From NCBI GenBank assembly GCA_021203685.1, contig JAJQAS010000169.1, positions 1 through 10,429 on the forward strand: DNA of 10,429 nucleotides, given 5' to 3'. Positions 1 to 7,343 of this stretch are shown in pieces. This DNA comes from Clostridiales bacterium (GTDB taxonomy: Bacteria > Bacillota > Clostridia > Oscillospirales > Oscillospiraceae). Positions within the stretch are counted from its first letter, which is position 1. Every line of letters starts with the position of its first letter. A program made the translations under genes and the position numbers. Under the pieces are notes generated by a model that saw only the letters and a list, made by a program, of their open reading frames with translations, had not been told where the DNA came from and did no database searches.

Positions 1-47
1 ACATGGCCCAGCGCAGAGGCGAGACGGAAAACACTTCCGAAGCGTAA
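1..47 (+). CDS. possible 3' end of an upstream gene (partial)
   Basis: Reading frame 3 is open from the window edge to a TAA at 45-47, giving the tail MAQRRGETENTSEA. The tail is hydrophilic, as expected for the last residues of, for example, a membrane transporter, but it is far too short to assign a family. A hairpin follows 11 bases after the stop and the GH3 gene starts 77 bases after it, so the arrangement fits the previous gene of the same operon. The alternative is that this is simply non-coding leader sequence. The product is not recognisable. Confidence 0.3.
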   Translation, partial: MAQRRGETENTSEA

Positions 48-58
48 CACAACCACCT

Positions 59-86
59 CTCCCAGGCGGGGACTCCCGTCTGGGAG
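59..86 (+). promoter_or_regulatory. strong hairpin in the leader of the glycosidase operon
   Basis: The left arm CTCCCAGGCGGG (59-70) pairs with the right arm CCCGTCTGGGAG (75-86) around the 4-base loop GACT. This is a 12-bp stem with one G-T wobble (66/79) and no mismatch. No T-tract follows (CCCCTGAACAGG), so it is not a classical intrinsic terminator. An intercistronic element that stabilises or processes the mRNA, or a weak attenuator, fits better. It lies 38 bases upstream of the GH3 start, too far to mask the ribosome site at 108-114. Confidence 0.55.
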
Positions 87-124
87 CCCCTGAACAGGAT
101 TCAACCGAAGGGAGCATAGAAGAT

Positions 125-2419
125 ATGAACATCGATGAAATCATCTCCGGCCTGACGCTGGAGGAAAAGGCCAGCCTGACCACAGGCAGCGCCTTCTGGT
201 ACACCCAGCCCATCGAGGGCAAAGTTCCCGCCATTATGATGACGGACGGCCCCCACGGACTGCGCAAGCAGGAGGGGGAGGCGGATATGCTGGGCATCAA
301 CGCCAGCGTCCCGGCCACCTGCTTCCCCTCCGGGGCCACGGTCTGCAACAGCTGGGACGCCGACCTGATTTTCCGCATCGGCCAGGCCCTGGGCGAGGAG
401 TGCCAAAACCACGACGTGCAGGTCCTGCTGGGGCCGGGCGTGAACATGAAGCGCAGCCCCCTCTGTGGCCGAAACTTTGAGTATTTTTCGGAGGACCCCT
501 ATCTGTCCTCCCGCATGGCGGCGGGCCACATCAGCGGCGTGCAGAGCCAGGGCGTGGGCGCCTGCGTCAAGCACTTCGCCGTCAACAACCAGGAGACCTG
601 CCGGTACTCCCTGGACGCCGTGGTGGACGAGCGGACGCTGCGGGAAATCTATCTGGCCAGCTTTGAGGAGGCCATCCGCACTGCCAAGCCCTGGATGGTC
701 ATGACCGCCTACAACAAGGTGAACGGCGACTACTGCTCCGAGCACCCCCACCTGCTGGGGGACATCCTACGGGACGAATGGGGCTATGACGGCGTGGTGG
801 TCTCCGACTGGGGCGCGGCCAACGACCCCGTCCGGGGCGTGGAGGCCGGGTTCGACCTGCGGATGCCGGGGCCGGTGCCCTGCGCGGACGAGGCCATCGT
901 CCAGGCGGTGCAAAACGGCAAGCTGCCCCCTGAGAAGCTGGACGCCTGTGTACGCAGAATTTTGACGCTGGTGCAGAAGGGAATCGAACACCGGCGCGGC
1001 CCGGAGGCCGCTCGCTCCTCTGCGGAGCTGTTCGCGGAGCATCACGCCCTCGCCCTGAAAGCGGCGGAGGAGAGCGCGGTGCTGCTGAAAAACGAAAAAA
1101 ATATCCTGCCCCTGCAAAAGGGCCAGCGGCTGGCGGTCATCGGCGGCTTCGCCAAAAACACCCGCTACCAGGGCGGCGGCAGCAGCAACGTCAACGCGAC
1201 AAAGGCCCCCAATCTGCTGGAGGTGCTGGCGGAGGCCGGGGCAGAGTACACCTTTGCCAGAGGGTTCCGCAACAAGGTGGATGCTGTGGACGAGACCTAT
1301 GTGCAGGAGGCGCTGGACGCCTGCCAGGAGGCGGAGGTCATTCTGCTGAACCTGGGTCTGCCCTTCCGGGTGGAGAGCGAAGGCTTTGACCGGAAGGATA
1401 TGAAGCTGCCCAACAACCAAATCGACCTGTTGAACCGGCTTTCGGCGCTGGGCAAGCCCCTCGTCGTGCTGCTCAGTTTGGGCGCGCCGGTGGAAACGCC
1501 CTGGGCGGACCAGGCGGCGGCGGTCCTCGCCCTGTACACCGGCGGACAGGCGGTGGCGGAGGCCACGGTCCGGCTGCTCTACGGGGAGGCCAACCCCTGC
1601 GGCAAGCTGGCAGAGACCTGGCCCCGTCAGCTGGAGGACAACCCCTCCGCCCTGAACTACCCCCAGAAGGACACCGCCGTCTACGAGGAAGGCATTTACA
1701 TCGGCTACCGCTACTACGAAATGAAAAAGCTGCCGGTGCAGTATCCCTTCGGATATGGCCTGAGCTACACCAGCTTCCTCTATGACGGCCTGAAACTGGA
1801 GCGGGTGGAGATCACCGACCAGGAGACGGTTTCTCTCTCTGTGAACGTCACTAACACGGGCGCTGTGGCGGGCCGGGAGATCGTGCAGCTCTATGTGCGG
1901 CCTGTGGCCCCGTCTGTCTCCCGCCCGGTGAAGGAACTGAAGGGCTTCTGCAAGACCCGGCTGTTGCAGCCGGGAGAGTCAGAAACGGTGCGCTTTGCGC
2001 TGGACGGCAGGAGCTTTGCCTATTACAACACGACCATTTCTGACTGGTTTGTGGAGAGCGGCCGGTATGACCTGCTGGTGGGCGCGTCCTCCGCTGATAT
2101 CCGCCTCTCCGCCGCCCTGTTCGTCAAAGGCACGAGGGAAATCAAGCCGGTCTACACAGCGGAAAGCCGCATCGGGGACCTGATGGCCGACCCTAAAGCG
2201 GCGCAGCTCATCGGCATGATCGCCGGGGGGCAGATGAGCGGCATGAGCAGCGCCCAGGACGCGAAAGACAGCGGTTTCCCCGACGAGGACGCCGAGGACG
2301 TAGCCATGGACAGCGGCGCGCTGGGGCAGGACATGCCCCTGGGCAAGCTGGTGAATTTCAGCGGCGGGCGGCTGTCCTTCGACAAGCTGAATATGCTGCT
2401 GGGGATGCTGAACCAATAA
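125..2419 (+). CDS. GH3 family beta-glucosidase (cytoplasmic)
   Basis: A 764-residue glycoside hydrolase family 3 enzyme, expected to remove non-reducing-end beta-linked sugars, most likely glucose, with retention. The N-terminal barrel carries NFEYFSEDPYLSS (117-129), the KH pair K149-H150 and the nucleophile loop VVVSDW with D228. The C-terminal alpha/beta sandwich carries VESEGFDR (416-423), where E419 is the likely acid/base. A fibronectin type III-like domain spans roughly 575-655 and includes the typical RPVKELKGF stretch. A further tail of about 90 residues (675-764) lies beyond it. There is no signal peptide, so it acts in the cytoplasm. ATG at 125 is preceded by AAGGGAG (108-114). 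The frame is open upstream to the window edge, but no better start is visible. The GH1 gene follows after 27 bases. Family and catalytic residues are clear. The exact sugar (glucose or xylose) is not. Confidence 0.95.
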   Translation: MNIDEIISGLTLEEKASLTTGSAFWYTQPIEGKVPAIMMTDGPHGLRKQEGEADMLGINASVPATCFPSGATVCNSWDADLIFRIGQALGEECQNHDVQVLLGPGVNMKRSPLCGRNFEYFSEDPYLSSRMAAGHISGVQSQGVGACVKHFAVNNQETCRYSLDAVVDERTLREIYLASFEEAIRTAKPWMVMTAYNKVNGDYCSEHPHLLGDILRDEWGYDGVVVSDWGAANDPVRGVEAGFDLRMPGPVPCADEAIVQAVQNGKLPPEKLDACVRRILTLVQKGIEHRRGPEAARSSAELFAEHHALALKAAEESAVLLKNEKNILPLQKGQRLAVIGGFAKNTRYQGGGSSNVNATKAPNLLEVLAEAGAEYTFARGFRNKVDAVDETYVQEALDACQEAEVILLNLGLPFRVESEGFDRKDMKLPNNQIDLLNRLSALGKPLVVLLSLGAPVETPWADQAAAVLALYTGGQAVAEATVRLLYGEANPCGKLAETWPRQLEDNPSALNYPQKDTAVYEEGIYIGYRYYEMKKLPVQYPFGYGLSYTSFLYDGLKLERVEITDQETVSLSVNVTNTGAVAGREIVQLYVRPVAPSVSRPVKELKGFCKTRLLQPGESETVRFALDGRSFAYYNTTISDWFVESGRYDLLVGASSADIRLSAALFVKGTREIKPVYTAESRIGDLMADPKAAQLIGMIAGGQMSGMSSAQDAKDSGFPDEDAEDVAMDSGALGQDMPLGKLVNFSGGRLSFDKLNMLLGMLNQ

Positions 2420-2431
2420 GACACACACAAC

Positions 2432-2440
2432 AAGGAGGGT
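2432..2440 (+). promoter_or_regulatory. strong ribosome binding site of the GH1 gene
   Basis: AAGGAGGGT lies 6 bases before the ATG at 2447 and is a near-perfect anti-16S match. It is much stronger than the site before the GH43 gene, so the GH1 enzyme is likely the best translated of the three. Confidence 0.7.
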
Positions 2441-2446
2441 CACAGC

Positions 2447-3730
2447 ATGAGCAAGTTTTTACTGGGCGCGGCGACCGCCGCCCATCAGGTGGAAGGAAAC
2501 AACATTTACAGCGACAGCTGGGCGCAGGAGCAGATGAAGCACACCTCCTACGCGGAGCCGAGTTTGGACGCCTGCGACCACTATAACCGCTACGCCGAGG
2601 ACATCCGCGCCCTGTCGGAAGCCAGGCTGAACGCCTACCGGTTTTCCATCGAGTGGGCGCGCATCGAGCCGGAGGAGGGGCAGTTTGACCCCGCCGAAAT
2701 CGAGCATTACCGCCAGGTCATCCACACCTGCCGGGAAAACGGCGTAGATCCCATCGTCACGCTGCACCACTTTTCCAGCCCCAAGTGGCTGATGACCAAA
2801 GGCGGCTGGGAGGCCGAGACGGTGGTGGAGGACTTCGCCGCCTACGTCCGCTATGTGATGGAGCAGCTGGGCGACGAGCTGAGCTACGTTTGCACCATCA
2901 ACGAGGCCAACATGCGGCTGCAAATCGGGGCCTTCGCCCGCGCCATGATGGAGAAGATGAAAGCCCAGGCGGCAGCGGCCCAGACCACCGGCGGCGTTCA
3001 GCTGGGCATCGACATGGAGAAGATGCTGGCGGCCCGGGCGGAGACCGCCCGGGAGACCCGTGAGGTCTTTGGCGTGGACGACCCCAAGACCTTTTTCAGC
3101 CCCTGCACCGAGCAGGGGGACGCGCTCATCATGAAAGCGCATCAGGCCGCCGTTGCCGTCATCCGCGCCCTCGCCCCCCAGGTGAAGGTGGGGCTCACCC
3201 TGAGCCTCCACGACATCCAGGCCGTGGAGGGCGGCGAGGAAAACGCGGCGAAAGAGTGGGACGAGGAGTTCCGCCACTACCTCCCCGCCATCGCGGGCGA
3301 CGACTTCCTGGGGGTGCAGAACTACACCCGCTCCCTGGTGGGGCCAAACGGCACGCTGGACAACCCGGAGGGGGCCAGGCTGACCCAGTCTGGCTATGAG
3401 TTCTACCCCCAGGCGCTGGGCAACGTCATCCGGGCCGTGGCGAAGGACTTCCGCAGGGAGCTTTTGGTGACGGAGAACGGCGTAGCCACGGCGGACGACA
3501 CCGAGCGCGTGGCGTTCATCCAGGAGGCCACAAACGGCGTGGCGGCCTGCATCACCGAGGGCATTCCGGTGAAGGGATACCTCCACTGGAGCCTGCTGGA
3601 TAACTTTGAGTGGCAAAAGGGCTACGGCATGACCTTTGGGCTGATCGCCGTGGACCGGAAAACCCAAGTGCGGACCATCAAACCCAGTCTGGCGTATCTG
3701 GGCAGCCGGAAAGAGCTTTTTTGCGGCTGA
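2447..3730 (+). CDS. GH1 family beta-glucosidase (non-phosphorylated substrate type)
   Basis: A 427-residue family 1 glycosidase, slightly shorter than the usual 440-470. The glycone pocket is complete: Q14 (AAHQVEG), H108 (TLHHF), N152-E153 as acid/base (TINEA), the nucleophile E343 (VTENG), W381 and E388-W389 (WSLLDNFEW). The glutamate in NFEW is typical of enzymes acting on unphosphorylated glucosides. 6-phospho-beta-glucosidases carry a different, phosphate-binding set here. The substrates are therefore probably free beta-glucosides imported without PTS phosphorylation. One oddity is that the residue after the acid/base is alanine instead of the near-universal proline (NEA for NEP). An alanine- and methionine-rich stretch at about 162-200 replaces the usual loop. 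There is no signal peptide. It lies 27 bases after GH3 and 25 before GH43, so it is co-transcribed with both. Two beta-glucosidases of different families in one operon suggest different aglycones or linkages. Confidence 0.94.
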   Translation: MSKFLLGAATAAHQVEGNNIYSDSWAQEQMKHTSYAEPSLDACDHYNRYAEDIRALSEARLNAYRFSIEWARIEPEEGQFDPAEIEHYRQVIHTCRENGVDPIVTLHHFSSPKWLMTKGGWEAETVVEDFAAYVRYVMEQLGDELSYVCTINEANMRLQIGAFARAMMEKMKAQAAAAQTTGGVQLGIDMEKMLAARAETARETREVFGVDDPKTFFSPCTEQGDALIMKAHQAAVAVIRALAPQVKVGLTLSLHDIQAVEGGEENAAKEWDEEFRHYLPAIAGDDFLGVQNYTRSLVGPNGTLDNPEGARLTQSGYEFYPQALGNVIRAVAKDFRRELLVTENGVATADDTERVAFIQEATNGVAACITEGIPVKGYLHWSLLDNFEWQKGYGMTFGLIAVDRKTQVRTIKPSLAYLGSRKELFCG

Positions 3731-3755
3731 TAGAACAGAAAGCGGGGTATCTGAG

Positions 3756-5261
3756 ATGAAAAAGCAGGTTTTCAACCCCTATTTGCCGCTGAACACCTAC
3801 ATTCCCGACGGGGAACCCCATGTGTTTGGGGATCGGCTGTATATCTATGGCTCCCACGACGCGGAGGGCGGCGGGGCCTTTTGTATGCTGCCATATGAGT
3901 GCTGGAGCGCCCCGGTGGACGATTTGTCCGGCTGGCGCTGTGAGGGGACCATCTACCGGCCTGAGCAGGACCCCAATTATGGCCCGGCGAACCGGTATCT
4001 CTACGCCCCGGACGTGGTACAGGGCGCGGACGGGCGGTACTACCTCTACTACGCCATGTCGGGAGAGGGGTGCTTTACTGGCCCCATCCATGTGGCGGTG
4101 TGCGACAGCCCTGCCGGGCGGTATGAATACTATGGCGCGGTGCGGACAGCGGACGGCCAGGAACTGAACCGCTGCGTCACCTTCGACCCGGCGGTGCTGA
4201 ATGACGGCGGCAGGTTCTGGCTGTACTACGGCTGGAGCTTGGAAAAGGAGGGCGTCTCCGGGAATCTTCCCCAGGAACAGCTCATCCCTGTGGAAGCCAT
4301 GCTCTTTGGCAAAACCGAGGCGGAAATTCGCGCCTGCCCCCACTCCTATATGGGGGCCAACGCCGTGGAGCTGGCGGCAGACATGCTGACGGTGCTGGGG
4401 GAACCCAGCCGCATTGTCCCGGGGCAGTTTGAATCCTTCGGCACCAGCTTCGAGGGACACGCCTTTTTCGAGGCCAGCTCCATGCGGAAAATTGGGGACA
4501 GGTACTATTTTATCTATTCCTCCCAGGTGCAGCACGAGCTTTGTTACGCGGTCAGCGAGTACCCCGACAGAGGGTTTGCCTACGGCGGTGTCATCATTTC
4601 CAACGGTGACATCGGATATCGGGGGCGGCAGGCCCCGGCGCGTCTGGCCCGTTCGGGCAACAACCACGGCAGCATCGAGAACGCGGCGGGGCAGTGGTAT
4701 ATCTTTTACCACCGCCACACCCACAAGACCACCTACAGCCGCCAGGGCTGCGCCGAGCCGATTTTCATCGCCCCGGACGGCAGCATCGCCCAGGTGGAGA
4801 TGACCAGCTGCGGGCTGAACGGCGGGCCGCTGGAACCCAGAGCGGGCGTGGTTTACCCGGCGGCCATCTGCTGCAACCTGACGAACGGGGCCATGCCCCA
4901 TCAGGGGACAGCGCCCATTGCCGAAGCCCTGCCCCACGTCACCTGTCAGAGGGAGGAGCGGTTCGTCGCGGAAATCGGGGACGGCACGCTCATCGGGTTC
5001 AAATACTTCGCCCTTTCGGGCCGAATGAAGCTGACCCTCTGGCTGCGCGGAGCGGCGGCGGGAACGCTGGAGGTGCTGGCGGTCAGCGGCCCCGCGCCGG
5101 AGGCGGGCGGCGATCTGCTCGCCTCCCTGCCCGTCACGCCCTCAAACGCTTGGACGCAGGAAGAAGCGGAATTGGGGGCAGAGGGGATTTGCGCCCTGTA
5201 CTTCCGGTACACCGGCAGGGGCAGGATCGATTTGAAGCAATTTGCACTGGAACCAGTGTAA
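3756..5261 (+). CDS. GH43 family arabinofuranosidase/xylosidase-type glycosidase
   Basis: A 501-residue inverting glycosidase of family 43, whose members mostly release alpha-L-arabinofuranose or beta-D-xylose from plant glycans. The five-bladed propeller spans about 8-350. It starts with PLNTYIPDGEPHVF, where D18 is the likely general base. TFDPAVLND supplies the likely pKa-modulating D144, and FFEASSMRK supplies the likely acid E239. N303-H304 (GNNHGSIE) matches the conserved histidine near the propeller centre. Residues about 395-501 look like a beta-sandwich, possibly CBM6-like, ending in a typical GRIDLKQFAL strand. There is no signal peptide, so it is cytoplasmic. The ribosome site before it is weak (GAAAGCGGGG, 3738-3747). 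With GH3 and GH1 upstream it may trim a terminal pentose so that the beta-glucosidases can reach the next sugar; that role is inference. The family is sure, the specificity is not. Confidence 0.92.
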   Translation: MKKQVFNPYLPLNTYIPDGEPHVFGDRLYIYGSHDAEGGGAFCMLPYECWSAPVDDLSGWRCEGTIYRPEQDPNYGPANRYLYAPDVVQGADGRYYLYYAMSGEGCFTGPIHVAVCDSPAGRYEYYGAVRTADGQELNRCVTFDPAVLNDGGRFWLYYGWSLEKEGVSGNLPQEQLIPVEAMLFGKTEAEIRACPHSYMGANAVELAADMLTVLGEPSRIVPGQFESFGTSFEGHAFFEASSMRKIGDRYYFIYSSQVQHELCYAVSEYPDRGFAYGGVIISNGDIGYRGRQAPARLARSGNNHGSIENAAGQWYIFYHRHTHKTTYSRQGCAEPIFIAPDGSIAQVEMTSCGLNGGPLEPRAGVVYPAAICCNLTNGAMPHQGTAPIAEALPHVTCQREERFVAEIGDGTLIGFKYFALSGRMKLTLWLRGAAAGTLEVLAVSGPAPEAGGDLLASLPVTPSNAWTQEEAELGAEGICALYFRYTGRGRIDLKQFALEPV

Positions 5262-5279
5262 GAACTTTTCGCTTTTCGC
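5241..5279 (+). terminator. possible terminator of the glycosidase operon, overlapping the GH43 stop
   Basis: Bases 5241-5249 pair with 5254-5262 around the loop GAAC. The 9-bp stem contains two G-T wobbles and includes the TAA stop (5259-5261). After AAC comes TTTTCGCTTTTCGC (5266-5279), a tandem 7-base repeat with two four-T runs. The interrupted T-tract makes this a weak or partial intrinsic terminator. It fits the presence of a separate promoter for the next gene. Confidence 0.35.
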
Positions 5280-5499
5280 TCGGTGATGCTGAATAAGTGG
5301 CTTGTGGTATGAGGCCACGAATGGCTGGTTTGCTGTTCGTTTGTGCTGGTTCTGTTTACATGTGTGGCGGCGCTATGTCTCCCGCATCGGAAAATGCGTT
5401 AAAAAAAATTGGAGGACTATATGGAATAACGCCGAAGGACGTGGTAAAATAAAACAAGCGAGAAATCGAAAAACAGCCCAGAAAAAGGATGTGAACAGC
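5262..5499 (+). other. intergenic region before the sirtuin gene
   Basis: This 238-base gap is the longest in the window. The sirtuin frame stays open back to an ATG at 5302, but the extra 66 residues are rich in Trp, Arg and Lys and resemble no protein start, so I treat the region as non-coding. It holds the T-rich end of the possible GH43 terminator, a 7-bp hairpin (GTGGC...GCCAC, about 5297-5318), an A8 tract (5401-5408) and the probable sirtuin promoter. Confidence 0.55.
5422..5450 (+). promoter_or_regulatory. probable extended -10 promoter of the sirtuin gene
   Basis: TGGTAAAAT (5442-5450) is an extended -10: TG, one base, then TAAAAT, a one-base mismatch to TATAAT. A 17-bp spacer separates it from TGGAAT (5422-5427), a poor -35 with three of six consensus bases, which an extended -10 can tolerate. 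Transcription would start near 5457, leaving a leader of roughly 43 bases before the ATG at 5500. Confidence 0.45.
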
Positions 5500-6237
5500 A
5501 TGGACAACACCAAAGCCATCGAAACCCTACAGCAGTGGATCGACAACAGCGACAACATTGTCTTTTTCGGCGGGGCAGGCGTCTCCACCGAGAGCGGCAT
5601 CCCCGACTTCCGCAGCCAGGACGGCCTGTACAACCAGAAGTATGACGAGCCGCCGGAGACCATAATCTCCCACACCTATTTCATGCGCAAGCCGGAGAAA
5701 TTTTACCGATTCTACAAAGACAAGATGATCGCCCCGGACGCCGAACCCAACGCCGCCCACAAAAAGCTGGCGGAACTGGAGCAGGCCGGAAAACTCCGGG
5801 CCGTCATCACCCAGAACATCGACGGTCTCCACCAGGACGCCGGCAGCAGAGAGGTCCTGGAGCTGCACGGCAGCGTCCGCCGGAACGACTGCATGTCCTG
5901 CGGCGCCCACTTCGACGGGGTGGACATCATCCTGAACAGCCCCGGCGTACCAAAGTGTCCCCGCTGCGGCGGCACCATCAAACCGGACGTGGTCCTCTAC
6001 GAAGAAGGGCTGGACGACACCACCCTTTACCGGGCGGTGGACTATATCCGCGCCGCAGATGTGCTCATCGTGGGCGGAACGTCGCTGGTGGTCTATCCGG
6101 CGGCGGGCCTCATCAACTACTACCGGGGCCACAAGCTGGTGCTCATCAACCTTCAGCCCACTGGTTATGACCGTCAGGCCGATTTGGTCATCGCCGGGAA
6201 AATCGGGCAGGTGCTGGGCCAGATCCAGGTGCGGTAA
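5500..6237 (+). CDS. Sir2 family NAD-dependent protein deacylase (sirtuin)
   Basis: A 245-residue sirtuin, the usual size for a bacterial one-domain enzyme of the CobB/SrtN type. It removes acyl groups from protein lysines using NAD+, forming nicotinamide and O-acyl-ADP-ribose. Visible motifs in order are GAGVSTESGIPDFRS (25-39, NAD binding), TQNIDGLH (104-111), catalytic H123 (ELHGSV), the zinc cysteines C131/C134 and C153/C156, GGTSLVVYP (192-200) and LINLQPT (216-222). The Tyr/Arg pair that marks SIRT5-like desuccinylases is not evident in the region after the PDFR motif, so deacetylation is the more likely activity. The usual VxFGE after the zinc module reads VVLYEE. The start at 5500 is chosen because AAAAAGG (5482-5488) precedes it and because the protein begins as family members do; the longer frame from 5302 adds an implausible segment. 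It appears to be monocistronic between its own promoter and terminator, so no partner can be read from context. Confidence 0.95.
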   Translation: MDNTKAIETLQQWIDNSDNIVFFGGAGVSTESGIPDFRSQDGLYNQKYDEPPETIISHTYFMRKPEKFYRFYKDKMIAPDAEPNAAHKKLAELEQAGKLRAVITQNIDGLHQDAGSREVLELHGSVRRNDCMSCGAHFDGVDIILNSPGVPKCPRCGGTIKPDVVLYEEGLDDTTLYRAVDYIRAADVLIVGGTSLVVYPAAGLINYYRGHKLVLINLQPTGYDRQADLVIAGKIGQVLGQIQVR

Positions 6238-6249
6238 CGGCGAAGCCGT

Positions 6250-6270
6250 GTGACCGGACTTTTCGGTCAC
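6250..6270 (+). other. hairpin downstream of the sirtuin gene
   Basis: GTGACCG (6250-6256) and CGGTCAC (6264-6270) form a perfect 7-bp stem around the loop GACTTTT. It begins 13 bases after the sirtuin stop. No T-tract follows, so it is not a terminator alone. It may protect the 3' end of the mRNA or slow polymerase before the main terminator at 6331. Confidence 0.4.
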
Positions 6271-6330
6271 CTCTCCGTACCCGTTCAGCAGCGTTGATTG
6301 AGTAGATTTCCCCTGCCCCATCCTTGATAG

Positions 6331-6380
6331 ACAGGGCCGGAGGGCCGCTCTGCGGCAGCCCTCCGGCCCTGTCTTTTTTT
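6331..6380 (+). terminator. strong intrinsic terminator of the sirtuin gene
   Basis: The arms ACAGGGCCGGAGGG (6331-6344) and CCCTCCGGCCCTGT (6359-6372) pair perfectly over 14 bp. A small inner CCGC/GCGG stem closes most of the loop. A C and then seven T residues (6374-6380) follow. This is a textbook Rho-independent terminator for the + strand. Read from the minus strand the stem is not followed by T residues, so it should not efficiently end the convergent LysR transcript. Confidence 0.92.
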
Positions 6381-6415
6381 CCTTCATATAAGCCAACATT
6401 TTTCAAAACAGCACT

Positions 6416-7315
6416 CTACCCGCCCGTTTCGTTCTGCTCCTCCGAAAACCGCTCTTTCAGAAATTCGGCCAGCCGTTCCGCGATGGGCGTAAAGACCTGA
6501 TACTTTTTCCAAATGATAAACATTTTCGTCTCCAACTTCGGAGACAGAGGACGGAAGCACAGCCCGCTTGCCGGGCTGACATCGGCCAGCCGGTCAAAAA
6601 CCAAAAGACAGCCCAGTCCCTCCCGGACAAAAACCGAGCCATTGTAAAACAGGTTGATGGTCCCAATGATATTCAGCTGGTCGACGGCCTCCCCACACCA
6701 TCTGGGCAGATCCGCCCGGATGGATTGGGGCGAAGTGATCAGGGGGATTCCCTGTAGATCTGCCGGACAAATTGCGGTTTTCTGTGCCAGCGGGTCGTCT
6801 GTCCGCATGAGAAGTCCCCAGGTGTCGCCTCCTGGCAGAGAAAGATAATTGTACTTCGACAGGTCGGGCGGCTCGACGATGACCGCAAAGTCGGAAAGCC
6901 CCTGCTCCAGGTCGCTCACCACTACGCGGGTGTCGCCGCTGGTGATGTGGAACCGCAGCCCCGGATAGTGCAGCCGGAACTCCTTGAGCACGCCAGCCAG
7001 GTGGTGGATGAGCCAGGACTCCGCACAACCGATACGGACATCCCCGCCGGTCACATCGTTCAGCGACTGGAACTCGTCTATGGTCTTGTCCGCCATGTCC
7101 AGAATATCCTCCGCCCGCTTGCGGAGCAAAATGCCCTCCTCGGTCAGCCGCACGTTGTAGTTGCCACGCACGAAAAGCTTGCACCCCAATTCGCTCTCCA
7201 GCTCCTTGAGTTGCTTCGACAACGTGGGCTGGGAAATGTGCAGCACCCTGGCCGCGCCCGTAATGCTGCCCTCTCTGGCCACTTCGATGAAATACCGTAA
7301 CACACGCAGTTCCAT
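6416..7315 (-). CDS. LysR-type transcriptional regulator
   Basis: A 299-residue LysR-family regulator, the normal length. The N-terminal winged helix-turn-helix covers about 2-60, with the recognition region GSITGAARVLHISQPTLSKQ (16-35). A linker helix covers about 65-88. An effector-binding domain of the periplasmic-binding-protein fold covers about 92-290. It carries six cysteines (45, 97, 183, 207, 236, 253), which makes redox sensing possible but not shown. I place the start at 7315: GGGAGGA lies 6 bases upstream, and the earlier in-frame ATG at 7345 lies inside the -10 box and upstream of the predicted transcript start. It is transcribed away from the 80-residue protein/acetyltransferase/lipoprotein operon, so it most likely controls that operon and itself. 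The inducer is unknown. Confidence 0.94.
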   Translation of the reverse strand: MELRVLRYFIEVAREGSITGAARVLHISQPTLSKQLKELESELGCKLFVRGNYNVRLTEEGILLRKRAEDILDMADKTIDEFQSLNDVTGGDVRIGCAESWLIHHLAGVLKEFRLHYPGLRFHITSGDTRVVVSDLEQGLSDFAVIVEPPDLSKYNYLSLPGGDTWGLLMRTDDPLAQKTAICPADLQGIPLITSPQSIRADLPRWCGEAVDQLNIIGTINLFYNGSVFVREGLGCLLVFDRLADVSPASGLCFRPLSPKLETKMFIIWKKYQVFTPIAERLAEFLKERFSEEQNETGG

Positions 7316-7343
7316 GAGCCATCCTCCCTTTTCAACTGTCCCC

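Noticed and set aside
2459..3775. 438-residue open frame on the minus strand
   Set aside because: It lies antisense to the GH1 gene, which has complete catalytic motifs. Long antisense frames are expected in GC-rich genes with strong third-position bias, and the translation has no recognisable domain.
3678..4937. 419-residue open frame on the minus strand
   Set aside because: It is a shadow of the GH43 gene, rich in His, Gly, Val and Arg with no family pattern and no ribosome site.
5384..5410. Small hairpin next to an A8 tract as a terminator for either strand
   Set aside because: The stem is only 5 bp. On the plus strand A residues follow it, and on the minus strand the T residues come before the stem, so neither orientation fits an intrinsic terminator.
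5302..5499. 66-residue N-terminal extension of the sirtuin from the ATG at 5302
   Set aside because: Its composition is rich in Trp, Arg and Lys, it overlaps the probable promoter, and sirtuins of this type begin near the ATG at 5500.
5527..6399. 290-residue open frame on the minus strand
   Set aside because: It is antisense to the sirtuin gene and crosses the strong terminator at 6331-6380.
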